A DNA stretch of 64,000 nucleotides from Kangiella aquimarina DSM 16071 (GCF_000374105.1 NZ_KB893650.1:1-64000), one strand, 5' to 3'; positions 9,205 to 18,395 are shown, counted from the first letter of the stretch. Made by a program: numbers and translations. Notes: generated by a model not told the origin, from the sequence alone.

Positions 9205-10980
9205 ATGACACTGATCGACCGCTTACGATTACGACTTGGGGGCTTTGACGCATTAGCCCTTATGGCGGTTATTGGTTTGATCTGCGGTCTTCTGGCTGGT
9301 GGTTCTAATATCCTGTTCCGTCTCTTCACAGAGAGTTCTTTAGTTCTTTGGGCAACCGACCCGGACACTAAAACTGATTACGAAACCATGGATTGGCTGT
9401 ATCGACTGTTGCTACCAACTATTGGTGGCCTCATCGTGGGTATACTCCTTCAACAATTGAAACCTGAAAACCGTCAGGTTGGTGTTTCGCACGTTCTCGA
9501 ACGCATGGCTTACCACCAGGGACACCTGCCACCGAAAAATGCCTTTGTACAATTCGCCCTGGGTGGATTGACTATTGCTTCAGGCCAGTCTGTAGGTCGT
9601 GAAGGCCCGGGGATTCACTTAGGTTCCGCCTCGGCCAGCTGGGTTGGACAAAAACTCAAGCTACCAAATAACAGCACCCGCATTCTGGTTGGCTGTGGTT
9701 GTGCCGCCGCCATCTCTGCAAACTTTAACACGCCACTTGCCGGGGTGATTTTCGCCATGGAAATCATCATCATGGAATACGCGGTGGCCAGCTTTATTCC
9801 TATTATTCTGGCTTCAGTTGCCGGCGCGATCTTAACCCGCCTGGTATTTGGTGATGGTGCTTCGTTTGACGTTCCTTCGAAACTTGATATCCAGTCGCTG
9901 TGGGAAATGCCCTACTTTCTGTTAGTAGGTTTTGCCGGTGGCGTATTAGCCAGTATTTTCATTATTGCGACCCGTAAAGTCAGGCAAGTGTCGCGCGAGT
10001 GGCCTGTATGGCTCAAAACAACCGTTGCGGGGACCAGTGTCGGCATCATCGCAATCGGCATACCGCAAGTCATGGGTATTGGCTATGACTCGGTTAACAG
10101 CGCCTTGCAAGGTGAGCTAGCGCTGACCATTCTCGTATTAGCTTTGGTTGGAAAACTTATTGCTACCATTATCTGTTCCGGTTTATCGCTACCGGGCGGT
10201 GTTATCGGCCCAGCTTTGTTTTTAGGCGCCATGCTCGGTGGCGTCATGGGTAACGTTGGTGGCGAGTTATTCCCAGACCACGCCAGTTATACCGGTTTCT
10301 ACGCCATGATAGGTATGGCAACGGTTATGGGCGCAGTTCTACAGGCACCGCTAGCTGCCCTGATGGCATTATTGGAGTTGACCAATAACCCCAACATTAT
10401 TTTCCCCGGCATGTTCTCAATCGTAATCGGCAACCTGGTCGTAACCCAGCTGTTCAAGCAGCAGTCATTCTGGGAAACCCAGATGACCGACCGAGGTCTC
10501 GACTTGCGCGTCAGCCCTATCAAGCAGGTATTACGCAGTATTGGTGTTGCCGGCGTGATGTCACGCAGTATGGCAACCCTTAACTTCCGCTCCACACCTG
10601 ATGAAATTCAGGTAGCGCTCAAAGACAAGCCGCGCTGGGTTCTGGTTATGGAAGATGAGCATGTGACTTCGTTGATGGTAGCCAGTGATCTGGTTCGCTA
10701 TATGATGGAGCGGGAAGAAAAACAGCGGGAAGAAACTCCAAAACCTGACTCAGAACAAAAACGTAAGGTGATTAATCTGTTAAAAATACCAGCCAATCGT
10801 CAGGATTTGGTTTCGGTAAACCTTCAGGCAACATTGGAAGAAGCTTTCGATAAGATGGAACAGGCAAAAATGTCAGCCGCTTATGTATACCGGATCACAC
10901 ACGACGGGCAAGAGCGTATTTATGGTGTTATTACTCGCGATATGATTACCGACCAATACGTTTATACACATAAACCTTAA
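9205..10980 (+). CDS. ClC-family chloride channel/antiporter with CBS domains
   Basis: Polytopic inner-membrane chloride transporter. About ten to twelve hydrophobic helices span residues 15-425. The GREGP signature carries the gating glutamate at Glu133, and the selectivity-filter region LPGGVIGPALFLG is present. A cytoplasmic tail (about 440-591) contains a CBS pair with an insertion of charged residues near 505-530. The first motif, normally GSGIP, reads VGVSHVLE, as in the ClcB-like branch. hemJ starts 10 nt downstream, which suggests co-transcription. Confidence 0.92.
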   Translation: MTLIDRLRLRLGGFDALALMAVIGLICGLLAGGSNILFRLFTESSLVLWATDPDTKTDYETMDWLYRLLLPTIGGLIVGILLQQLKPENRQVGVSHVLERMAYHQGHLPPKNAFVQFALGGLTIASGQSVGREGPGIHLGSASASWVGQKLKLPNNSTRILVGCGCAAAISANFNTPLAGVIFAMEIIIMEYAVASFIPIILASVAGAILTRLVFGDGASFDVPSKLDIQSLWEMPYFLLVGFAGGVLASIFIIATRKVRQVSREWPVWLKTTVAGTSVGIIAIGIPQVMGIGYDSVNSALQGELALTILVLALVGKLIATIICSGLSLPGGVIGPALFLGAMLGGVMGNVGGELFPDHASYTGFYAMIGMATVMGAVLQAPLAALMALLELTNNPNIIFPGMFSIVIGNLVVTQLFKQQSFWETQMTDRGLDLRVSPIKQVLRSIGVAGVMSRSMATLNFRSTPDEIQVALKDKPRWVLVMEDEHVTSLMVASDLVRYMMEREEKQREETPKPDSEQKRKVINLLKIPANRQDLVSVNLQATLEEAFDKMEQAKMSAAYVYRITHDGQERIYGVITRDMITDQYVYTHKP

Positions 10981-10990
10981 GGCTTAACGC

Positions 10991-11410
10991 ATGCTGTGGA
11001 TTAAAACATTTCATATCTTTTTTATGGTCGCCTGGTTTGCAGGAATATTTTATCTTCCTAGAATTTTCGTTAATCTGGCTATGACAGAAAACGATGGCGC
11101 CTTCAATCAGCTCAATATCATGGCACGCAAGCTGTATCGGTTTATTACTCCCTTCATGGTATTAACAGTTATCTTCGGACTTTGGCTCGCTTCTTATAAC
11201 TGGAGTTACTACATGAGTTCAGGCTGGTTCCACGCCAAGATGACTTTAATTGTCCTGCTGATTATCTATCATTTCATTTGCGGCATGTATCAAAAGCAAT
11301 TTGCCGACGGCACCTGCAACAAAAGTCACACCTATTTTCGCGTCTTTAACGAGTTGCCGGTTCTGATTCTGCTAGGGGCTCTAATTCTGGCGATTGTAAA
11401 ACCGTTTTAG
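10991..11410 (+). CDS. hemJ: protoporphyrinogen IX oxidase, HemJ type
   Basis: Inner-membrane enzyme that oxidises protoporphyrinogen IX to protoporphyrin IX in haem synthesis. The 139-aa protein has four membrane helices. The N-terminal KTFHIFFMVAWFAGIFYLPR motif carries the family's conserved histidine and arginine, and the conserved lysine in WFHAKM is also present. It follows the ClC gene by 10 nt. Its last 65 nt overlap the convergent DUF817 gene. Confusion with CopD-domain proteins is possible in automatic annotation, but the N-terminal motif is HemJ. Confidence 0.9.
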   Translation: MLWIKTFHIFFMVAWFAGIFYLPRIFVNLAMTENDGAFNQLNIMARKLYRFITPFMVLTVIFGLWLASYNWSYYMSSGWFHAKMTLIVLLIIYHFICGMYQKQFADGTCNKSHTYFRVFNELPVLILLGALILAIVKPF

Positions 11411-12191
11411 CTAACGGTTGTTTTATACGATTCACCAAAGTTACCAAAACAAAACTCAATAACATCAATAAATACCATGAAGACAGCTTGGCAAGTGGCA
11501 CCATTTGCCAAGCTTCTTTTTGATTTGGATAAAGCCAGATATTGGCATAAGTCGCGATATTTTCAGCAAACCAGATGAACAGTGCTACCAGAAACCAGCC
11601 AAATAGCAGCGGCATTTTGCGATGGGTTTTGATCACCTTGAAATGAATCTGAGTGGTTAAGAAAAGATAGAAAGTTATAGCGAGTATTAACCAACGTAAG
11701 TCATACCAATAGTGATGAGTAAAGAAGTTGATATAGACTGCCATGACCAAAATGACCGTTGTCCATTTTGGTGGATAATTACTGTATCGGAAATCAAAGA
11801 TTCGCCATACGCGAGCCAAATAACTGCCCACCGCACTGTACATAAAGCCGGTAAATAGCGGCACATTGGCAATACCGAATATGAATTCTTCAGGATAGTG
11901 CCAGGACTGTATGGCATCGGAAGTTTTAAAAAGCTCCATCACCGTTGCTACCAGGTGAAAAACGATGATGACCAGGGCTTCTTTCCAGGTTTCGAGCTTA
12001 AATGCCAGCATAAACACTTGAAAAGCGATGGCAGCCAGAAATATAAAGTCGTAGCGATGCAGACCTTCGATGGGATACCAGTATTTGGTCACCAGCATCA
12101 CCGCCAGCAGGAAACCACCGAACATACAGGCGTAGGCCTGCTTCAAGCCAAATACAAAGAACTCGTGTATAAATTGTTTAAACTTATTCAT
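11346..12191 (-). CDS. DUF817 integral membrane protein
   Basis: A polytopic membrane protein of unknown function with eight or so helices. The FGLKQAYACMFGG start, the FKLETWKEALVI segment and the HHYWYDLRW motif are typical of DUF817. The ATG at 12191 fits the family N-terminus; an in-frame ATG at 12203 and a GTG at 12209 are alternatives. The 3' end overlaps hemJ on the opposite strand by 65 nt, so the proline/glutamate-rich tail is encoded antisense to the hemJ C-terminus. Confidence 0.82.
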   Translation of the reverse strand: MNKFKQFIHEFFVFGLKQAYACMFGGFLLAVMLVTKYWYPIEGLHRYDFIFLAAIAFQVFMLAFKLETWKEALVIIVFHLVATVMELFKTSDAIQSWHYPEEFIFGIANVPLFTGFMYSAVGSYLARVWRIFDFRYSNYPPKWTTVILVMAVYINFFTHHYWYDLRWLILAITFYLFLTTQIHFKVIKTHRKMPLLFGWFLVALFIWFAENIATYANIWLYPNQKEAWQMVPLAKLSSWYLLMLLSFVLVTLVNRIKQPLAKTVLQSPELEPLAESEPATR

Positions 12192-12281
12192 TCGATAGCT
12201 CATCCCCACGCTAATGGAATGATACTACCGAATTAAGACGACAAAATCCTGCGTAATTATGGCCAAATCTGTTAATAGCTG

Positions 12282-13613
12282 TTACAGCTCGGATCTTGGC
12301 ACAAACTCCAGGACTGCGGCATTGATGCAGTATCGCTTCTTACCATTCGGGCCATCATCGAAGACATGCCCCAGGTGGATACCAGTTGAAGCAGAGCGTA
12401 GCTCTGTGCGTTGCATGCCAAAACTATTATCTTCATGGTAGGTCACCGAGCCATCAACCGGCTTGGTAAAGGATAACCAGCCGGTACCTGAATTAAATCG
12501 ATCACGGGTATCGAATAATGGCTGCCCACTGAGCTTGTCGACAAAAACTCCATCCGGTGTATCTTTGAAAATCTCATATTGCTTACAGAAACGTCCATCA
12601 GTTCCTTTCTGGAAAGCCACATTAAAGGCTTCCGAATCACCTAGCTTGAAATAGCCAAGGGCCTTGTAGAACTCTTTAGCGGATAAATAGCCTTGGTAAC
12701 CCAGCGCTTCTTTACCGTTTTCCAAAAACAGAATCGTCGGTGTTGCCCAGGTTGGCGTTTTGATCTCAAGTCCATCCAATTGCGAGGCATAACGAAACGT
12801 CATTGGAATGGTTCCCTGATAATCATTTGCCACGTCTTTTTTGAATTTCTCGCAATAAGGACAATAATCTTGCGAATCTACAATCACAATCTGTTTGCCT
12901 GTAAGCAATGAAGAATTATCCACTTTTTCAGATTCAGGCTTGCTATCGAATGTCACACCAGTAGAAAAATCCGGGCAATAACCATTGGGGTTTTTTCGTA
13001 AATAATCCTGATGATAGTCTTCAGCAGGATGGAACTGATCAAGTGGCTTAATCACCGTCACAATTTTTCCATAACCCGCTTTGCTCATCAGCACCTGAAA
13101 TTCGTCTTTTAAGCGATTGGCAATTTTTGCCTGTTCAGGACTATTTGTCAGAATGGTTGAGCGGTACTGAGTGCCAACATCATTGCCTTGACGGTTTAAC
13201 TGAGTCGGATCATGCGATTCAAAATAATCCTTAATAATGGTCTCTAGGCTAATTTGCTGCGGGTTAAAGGTCACTTTGACCACTTCGGCATAATTGTCGG
13301 GGTTAAATTTATGTTTTGCTTTGGTGATTTCTGCGTAGGTAGGCTCATGACCACGGCCATCGGCGTAACCAACTTCTGCATCGATAACACCCGGTAATGC
13401 TTCAAGACGCTTTTCCGCACCCCAGAAGCACCCTTCACCCAGCACAATGGTATCCACCTGCTTGGTAGCAGGCATATCTTGCTCAAGATTTGCAGGTTTT
13501 TCTTTATCAATGAAAGGTTGCTTGGATAAGCTTGCTGATTGAGCTCGCATCATCACAAAAGCCAGGCCAGCTACGACCAGCACCGTGATAATAAAAATTA
13601 CAATATTTTTCAT
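12282..13613 (-). CDS. msrAB: MsrA-thioredoxin-MsrB fusion, methionine sulfoxide reductase
   Basis: Exported or membrane-anchored protein that repairs both epimers of methionine sulfoxide in envelope proteins. An N-terminal signal-anchor (about residues 4-22) is followed by MsrA (about 52-220, catalytic Cys62 in GCFWGAEK), a thioredoxin-like domain (about 238-320, Cys251-Pro-Tyr-Cys254) and MsrB (about 345-440, catalytic Cys429 in RYCINAA). The MsrB zinc CxxC pairs are absent, as in many fused forms. The order A-Trx-B differs from Neisseria PilB (Trx-A-B); the internal thioredoxin would shuttle electrons to both reductases. It is a single-gene unit. Confidence 0.93.
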   Translation of the reverse strand: MKNIVIFIITVLVVAGLAFVMMRAQSASLSKQPFIDKEKPANLEQDMPATKQVDTIVLGEGCFWGAEKRLEALPGVIDAEVGYADGRGHEPTYAEITKAKHKFNPDNYAEVVKVTFNPQQISLETIIKDYFESHDPTQLNRQGNDVGTQYRSTILTNSPEQAKIANRLKDEFQVLMSKAGYGKIVTVIKPLDQFHPAEDYHQDYLRKNPNGYCPDFSTGVTFDSKPESEKVDNSSLLTGKQIVIVDSQDYCPYCEKFKKDVANDYQGTIPMTFRYASQLDGLEIKTPTWATPTILFLENGKEALGYQGYLSAKEFYKALGYFKLGDSEAFNVAFQKGTDGRFCKQYEIFKDTPDGVFVDKLSGQPLFDTRDRFNSGTGWLSFTKPVDGSVTYHEDNSFGMQRTELRSASTGIHLGHVFDDGPNGKKRYCINAAVLEFVPRSEL

Positions 13614-13774
13614 CTAACTCACACCATTATTCGGGGATGGATTTAGTATGCACAACAACTAATGAAAATTTAGTCAAAATTCTCAGCAGCCATCAGTACA
13701 CAGTGAGTTAGATGAACTTAACGCGGAAATGTTACATAGAGTTTAGTTATGAATTCATGCCTATGCTCTATAGG

Positions 13775-14104
13775 CTACTCTTTCTCCATCACCACCGCGG
13801 TACCAAAAGCCAACAACTCTGCGGCCATGCTGGCGATCATTGAGGTTTCAAAGCGCACGCCGATCACTGCATTGGCACCCAACATTCTGGCTTCATCGCA
13901 CATACGGTCGATGGCCTGTTCGCGGCTCTCTGCCATTAGCTTGGTATACTCCTGCACTTCACCACCAACCAGGTTACGCAGTCCTGCCATAATGTCTTTG
14001 CCGACATGTCTTGTACGTACTGAGTTTCCACGCGCTAAACCAATCACTTTAGTCACTTTATAGCCAGGAACCTGCTCTAATGTATAAACGTCGATATTAC
14101 TCAT
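13775..14104 (-). CDS. YbjQ/UPF0145 family protein
   Basis: A small cytoplasmic protein (109 aa) of the YbjQ family, sometimes called heavy-metal-binding, which assembles into pentamers in known structures. The GLARGNSVRTRHVGKDIMAG and LGANAVIGVRFET segments are typical. The biochemical role is not established. It lies 15 nt after the anti-sigma gene on the same strand, so it may belong to the ECF sigma operon. Confidence 0.9.
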   Translation of the reverse strand: MSNIDVYTLEQVPGYKVTKVIGLARGNSVRTRHVGKDIMAGLRNLVGGEVQEYTKLMAESREQAIDRMCDEARMLGANAVIGVRFETSMIASMAAELLAFGTAVVMEKE

Positions 14105-14119
14105 AGTCTTGTCCTTCTT

Positions 14120-14557
14120 TTAAAATTTTACGTTTTTGTATTTGTCTGTTTTTAATGCAATCAATCGCTGGCGCAGAACACTGCCTAACAACAGCAATAC
14201 TCCCGCCTCGATCAAAAAGACGCCTGCTTTAACCCAAAATGGCACTGACGGTTCAGTGTAAAAAGTAAATAACTGCCACACCATAAAACCGGCAAAGCCT
14301 AAAATTAAAATAAACCAGCCAATGATCGCCATGCCTTTTGCTACTGGCTCTTTCATAATCTTATCCAATTGTGCCTCCTCGCATTCAGGGTACTGCAAGT
14401 TACCCATCTCCTGCTTAATCGCCAATAAATCGTCATAGACAGCTCGGCATTGGTCGCATGACTCAAGATGCACGCGCACTCGTTGTCGATCCTGCTGGTT
14501 CAGTTCATGATCGATATAACCGCTGATAAGTTCCTGGGTTTTATCACACAGATTCAT
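14120..14557 (-). CDS. membrane anti-sigma factor with zinc-finger domain
   Basis: Inner-membrane regulator expected to hold the upstream ECF sigma factor inactive. The N-terminal zf-HC2/ZAS domain (about residues 3-45) has Cys4 and the HLESCDQC motif, i.e. the His-x3-Cys-x2-Cys zinc site. A linker and two membrane helices (about 76-96 and 108-127) follow. Its start overlaps the sigma factor gene by 14 nt, the usual coupling for sigma/anti-sigma pairs. The inducing signal cannot be read from the sequence. Confidence 0.88.
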   Translation of the reverse strand: MNLCDKTQELISGYIDHELNQQDRQRVRVHLESCDQCRAVYDDLLAIKQEMGNLQYPECEEAQLDKIMKEPVAKGMAIIGWFILILGFAGFMVWQLFTFYTEPSVPFWVKAGVFLIEAGVLLLLGSVLRQRLIALKTDKYKNVKF

Positions 14558-15044
14558 GATTCACCTCGTTTAATTCGTGTTTCAAAAGTTCGCGTAATGC
14601 CATTCGTGCCCGATGCAATCTCGACATCACAGTACCCGTTGGAATCGCCAGAATTTCTGCAATGTCTTCATAGCTATTACCGTGATAATCGCGCAAGACA
14701 ATCAGTTCACGTTGCATGACCGGAAGTGCACTGAGCGCCTGCATCAATCGCGTTTTGATTTGCAACTGCTCAAGCTGCATTTCGGGTGATTGACTCGAGG
14801 TACTTTGCTGTTCAGTATCCAGCTCATCTTCTCGCGACAGCTGTCGAATGCGATCAATCGCAGCATTACGCACGACCCGGTAAAGCCATTTCTGCAAGTC
14901 GATACCGCCTTTAGGCGCCTTTGGATGAGCCAACGCCTTTTCAACACTGGCCTGCACCACATCTTCAGCATCACTCTGGTTACCCAAAAGCTGCACTGCA
15001 AAAATTAGGGCTTTGCGACTGTAATCAATCAATTCCTGCGACAA
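14544..15044 (-). CDS. ECF sigma factor, RpoE-like family
   Basis: Extracytoplasmic-function sigma-70 factor of 166 aa. Region 2 (about residues 10-75) includes the DAEDVVQ and WLYRVVRNAAIDRIR segments, and region 4 (about 105-155) contains the YEDIAEILAIPTGTVMSRLHRAR helix-turn-helix. It heads a cluster with its anti-sigma factor and a YbjQ gene. Autoregulation is common in this family, but I do not see a decisive promoter. Confidence 0.92.
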   Translation of the reverse strand: MSQELIDYSRKALIFAVQLLGNQSDAEDVVQASVEKALAHPKAPKGGIDLQKWLYRVVRNAAIDRIRQLSREDELDTEQQSTSSQSPEMQLEQLQIKTRLMQALSALPVMQRELIVLRDYHGNSYEDIAEILAIPTGTVMSRLHRARMALRELLKHELNEVNHESV

Positions 15045-15178
15045 TGACTTTACCCTCTTGTTGTCGTTCTCAGTGGTTTAACGAGGAACTATCTTTTTTA
15101 TTCCATGATTTTTTCTCTTTTATACCATGACTGGCACGCATATCCATTATTTCAGGGACTTGTTTGGTATTAATGATA

Positions 15179-15207
15179 TTGCAATGGCATTATGCTAGCT
15201 TTATACC
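15179..15207 (+). promoter_or_regulatory. putative sigma-70 promoter of yghU
   Basis: TTGCAA (15179-15184), a 17-bp spacer, then TATACC (15202-15207), about 31 nt before the yghU start. Spacing is ideal and both hexamers are near consensus. Confidence 0.4.
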
Positions 15208-15237
15208 AATACTGATAAATATTGTCTGGAGCATACT

Positions 15238-16107
15238 ATGAGCAATACTTCCGACTATACCCCACCCAAAGTCTGGCAATGGGAAAAAGAAAGCGGCGGC
15301 AAATTTGCCAAGATCAATCGTCCAGTATCCGGGCCAACTCATGCTAAAGATTTACCGGTAGGCAAACATCCACTTCAGCTGTATTCATTGGCGACGCCCA
15401 ACGGCGTTAAAATTACCATTATGCTGGAAGAGCTTCTCACCAAAGGCATCACAGAAGCAGAATACGATGCCCATTTGATTGATATCAGCGAAGGCGATCA
15501 GTTCAGCAGTGGTTTTGTGCAGGTTAATCCCAACTCGAAAATACCGGCGATGGTTGATCACAGTACAAACCCATCCACTCGAATTTTTGAATCAGGTGCG
15601 ATTCTTTTATATCTGGCTGAAAAATTCGATGCCTTCCTACCGAGCAAACCCGAGCAACGAGCAGAACTACTCTCTTGGTTGTTCTGGCAAGTGGGAAGCG
15701 CGCCCTATCTCGGTGGCGGCTTTGGCCATTTCTACAAATACGCGCCAATAAAGATCGAATACTGTATCGATCGATTCACCATGGAGGTGAAACGCCAGTT
15801 AGATGTGCTGGATAAACGCCTGGCCAATAACGCCTATATTTGCGGTGATGAATACACGATTGCTGATATGGCGATCTGGCCCTGGTACGGCAGTCTGGTA
15901 TTAAATGAAGTGTATGAAGCTGCCGAGTTTTTGCAGGCGGACACTTACAAACATGTCATGCGCTGGGCCAAAGAAATCGCCAAGCGCGATGCGGTTAAAC
16001 GTGGTCGCATGGTCAATCGCACCTGGGGCGAACCGCACGAGCAGCTGCACGAGCGCCATGATGCTAAAGACTTTGATACCAATACCGAAGACAAGAAAAG
16101 CGATTAA
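15238..16107 (+). CDS. yghU: glutathione S-transferase-like disulfide reductase YghU
   Basis: A Nu-class GST relative that binds two glutathiones and reduces disulfides and organic hydroperoxides. The 289-aa protein begins with the YghU-specific extension (YTPPKVWQWEKESGGKFAKINRPVSG in outline, about residues 7-35), then a thioredoxin-like domain with the LATPNGVKITIMLEE start and an all-helical C-terminal domain (from about 150). The yjdF gene follows after 14 nt. Confidence 0.94.
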   Translation: MSNTSDYTPPKVWQWEKESGGKFAKINRPVSGPTHAKDLPVGKHPLQLYSLATPNGVKITIMLEELLTKGITEAEYDAHLIDISEGDQFSSGFVQVNPNSKIPAMVDHSTNPSTRIFESGAILLYLAEKFDAFLPSKPEQRAELLSWLFWQVGSAPYLGGGFGHFYKYAPIKIEYCIDRFTMEVKRQLDVLDKRLANNAYICGDEYTIADMAIWPWYGSLVLNEVYEAAEFLQADTYKHVMRWAKEIAKRDAVKRGRMVNRTWGEPHEQLHERHDAKDFDTNTEDKKSD

Positions 16108-16121
16108 GGAAGGAACCGGCC

Positions 16122-16745
16122 ATGCAGAATAATAAATTAGCGATCAGCATCTGGATTAGTATCTTCATGGCCGTTCTCATTTGGTCAGGGATAGGCCCCA
16201 AGGATCGAGTGACCTGGATGATGGAAGTCGCGCCAGCAGTTATTGGTTTTATCGCATTGGCCATCACTTACAAACGATTTCCACTGACGCCTTTGCTGTA
16301 TGTTTTAATTTTAATTCACAGCATCATACTTATTGTCGGTGGTCACTATACTTATGCGGAAGTGCCTTTGTTTGATGATATGAAGCAATGGTTCGGCTGG
16401 GAGCGCAACAACTACGACAAGCTCGGGCATTTTGTGCAAGGGTTTGTACCAGCCATCATTGCGCGCGAACTGATGATACGGCTTAATGTCTTTAATAGCG
16501 CCAAATGGCGAACCTTTTTTATCATCAGTTTCTGTCTCGGATTCAGCGCCTTTTACGAACTGATTGAATGGTGGGTCGCCCTGCTTTCCGATCAGGCCGC
16601 TGAAGCCTTCCTCGGCACTCAGGGCTACGTCTGGGATACCCAGTCTGATATGTGGTGGTGTTTACTCGGTGCCGTTGTGGCATTGGTCAGTTTAAGCAAG
16701 TGGCATGATAAACAGTTGGGAAGATTACTATCTTGTAAGGTTTAA
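16122..16745 (+). CDS. yjdF: DUF2238 inner-membrane protein YjdF
   Basis: A polytopic membrane protein of unknown function (207 aa, about six helices). The NNYDKLGHFVQGF, FYELIEWW and QGYVWDTQSDMWW motifs are the DUF2238 hallmarks; the conserved Asp, His and Glu residues sit near the membrane and could bind a metal. An AAGGA ribosome site precedes the ATG. It is likely co-transcribed with yghU. Confidence 0.88.
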   Translation: MQNNKLAISIWISIFMAVLIWSGIGPKDRVTWMMEVAPAVIGFIALAITYKRFPLTPLLYVLILIHSIILIVGGHYTYAEVPLFDDMKQWFGWERNNYDKLGHFVQGFVPAIIARELMIRLNVFNSAKWRTFFIISFCLGFSAFYELIEWWVALLSDQAAEAFLGTQGYVWDTQSDMWWCLLGAVVALVSLSKWHDKQLGRLLSCKV

Positions 16746-16796
16746 CTATAAGTGATAGCTTTATTTACAGTTTAACCTTTATATTAAGGATGCCCG

Positions 16797-17519
16797 TTGT
16801 TAGAAGTTGTTGAAATAATAAAACAAATGGAGCAGGGTTATACAAAACCTTATCTTTGCCAAGCTGACAACCAAGAAGAATATGTCGTTAAGGGAGCAAG
16901 TGCCAATGGGAAAGGTAGGATATGCGAATGGATTGCTGGTCACTTAGGAAAGAAGCTAGACCTTCCAATACCCGAATTTGAAATCATTGATGTTCCAGAG
17001 TATCTCATTAGTGGTGATACTGACTTAATTATTGAAATGGGCGTTGGACCGGCGTTTGCCTCAAAATACATCCCTTTTACCCAAGAAATAAACCATACGC
17101 TTTTGGCATCAATGCGCGCTGATCAGCTTAGAGATATATTTATATTTGATTATTGGATTAAAAATGAAGACCGTAAGTTTACTAGGCACGGAGGCAACCC
17201 CAATCTTCTGGTCGACCTTTCCAATCAAAGCCTAATAGTTTTTGACCATAATCATGCCTTTGACCCAGAATTCAACCTTGAGGACTTCAAATCCGAACAC
17301 ATTGGTCGAAATCACTGGTTTCAAGAGCAGATGGATTTACTTGTAATTGAAGAGTTAAAAGCTAAAATGCGTAGCGCTTTGACGCATTTAGATGATATTT
17401 TAGATAATATACCTCGGGAGTGGTTTAGTTGTAGTACTGTAACCTCCTCTTTACTTGACACGATTAGAGCAAACTTAGAATACTTTGAAGACAATCAATT
17501 TTGGGAGGCATTACAATGA
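16797..17519 (+). CDS. HipA-like kinase domain protein
   Basis: A 240-aa protein resembling the stand-alone HipA-like kinase family (HipA_2), not a full HipA toxin. A possible ATP-lysine lies in EEYVVKGAS (about residue 32). The catalytic-loop-like FDYWIKNEDRKFTRHGGNPNLL segment and the VFDHNHAF metal-binding-like segment (about 120-155) are present. The TTG start at 16797 has an AAGGA ribosome site 6 nt upstream. The stop overlaps the ATG of the DUF3037 gene (ATGA), so the two are coupled. Base composition is clearly more AT-rich than the flanking yjdF and pyrB. It may be a toxin-antitoxin-like or defence-associated pair; the function is unproven. Confidence 0.75.
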   Translation: MLEVVEIIKQMEQGYTKPYLCQADNQEEYVVKGASANGKGRICEWIAGHLGKKLDLPIPEFEIIDVPEYLISGDTDLIIEMGVGPAFASKYIPFTQEINHTLLASMRADQLRDIFIFDYWIKNEDRKFTRHGGNPNLLVDLSNQSLIVFDHNHAFDPEFNLEDFKSEHIGRNHWFQEQMDLLVIEELKAKMRSALTHLDDILDNIPREWFSCSTVTSSLLDTIRANLEYFEDNQFWEALQ

Positions 17520-18355
17520 GATACGCTTGCAAGTATGCCGTAATTAAATTCCAACCCTATGCAGAAACTGAAGAGTTTGCCAACGTGGGGATAGTGGTAT
17601 TTTGTCCAAAAAACAACTACTTCGACTTCAAAATAGCGCCAAAGAAATTTTCTAGGGTTACAAATTTCTTTGAAGACTTAGAAGGTAAAGTCTTCAAGTA
17701 CACATTAGACATGCTTAAAACTGAATTAGAGCATATTCAGAATTTCTTCTATTCTCTAGGTCAAAAGCGTAACGAGCAATTCTTTGATGAAGTTACTCGC
17801 TTAAGAGAATCTGTTGTTAGGTATAGCAACATAAAGGTTGTTGGGACAGATAACCCAGAGCTATTACTTAATAAGTTATATGATAGATATGTAGGTCGAA
17901 ACTTCCTCACTAAAGAGTACCGAGAACAAATTATGGTAAAAACCATAAAGCAAGAGTTCAAATCTAAAAATATTGGTATTAATTACACTGAGAAGCTATT
18001 AACAACACAGCTACGTAATGTAAGACTGCCTTTAGTTGCAGAGTTAGAAGAAAAGCACTTTAAGGCCATTAAGCCTCTTGCATTTACAGAGAAAAAAACC
18101 ACTCAAATAATTGAGCATGGTGAATTATGGTTCAACAAAATCAAGTGGCTTTTGAAAGAAGATGTTTTGAATCCAGATGATATACTTTTGCCTATTGAAG
18201 GCCCTCAAGAAAAAGGCCTTACCAAGAAAGCTTTCAATGAAATAGTCCAGGAATTGAAACAGTTAGATATTAATATTGTTAATTACTCAGATACAAAAGC
18301 TATTATTAACTTCGCGACCAGTCAGAAAAAACCCGCTCCCTATATCGTTCACTAG
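17516..18355 (+). CDS. DUF3037 family protein, partner of the HipA-like gene
   Basis: Unknown function. The N-terminal third (ACKYAVIKFQPYAETEEFANVGIVVFCP in outline, residues 4-32) is the DUF3037 signature; the rest is charged and helical. The ATG at 17516 has a GGGAGG ribosome site and overlaps the upstream stop, so an earlier in-frame start at 17501 is not needed. DUF3037 genes are frequently paired with HipA-like genes, which supports a joint function. AT-rich like its partner, the pair was probably acquired together. Confidence 0.75.
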   Translation: MRYACKYAVIKFQPYAETEEFANVGIVVFCPKNNYFDFKIAPKKFSRVTNFFEDLEGKVFKYTLDMLKTELEHIQNFFYSLGQKRNEQFFDEVTRLRESVVRYSNIKVVGTDNPELLLNKLYDRYVGRNFLTKEYREQIMVKTIKQEFKSKNIGINYTEKLLTTQLRNVRLPLVAELEEKHFKAIKPLAFTEKKTTQIIEHGELWFNKIKWLLKEDVLNPDDILLPIEGPQEKGLTKKAFNEIVQELKQLDINIVNYSDTKAIINFATSQKKPAPYIVH

Positions 18356-18371
18356 AATCTTCCACCATAAA

Positions 18372-18395
18372 AAAAGCCTCCGATTGGAGGCTTTT
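18372..18395. terminator. bidirectional rho-independent terminator
   Basis: AAAAGCCTCC-GATT-GGAGGCTTTT: a perfect 10-bp stem with a T run on both strands, between the convergent DUF3037 and rubredoxin genes. Confidence 0.88.

Noticed and set aside
13749-14063. Plus-strand open frame of 104 codons opposite ybjQ
   Set aside because: Fully antisense to a conserved family member, with no ribosome site and low-complexity composition.
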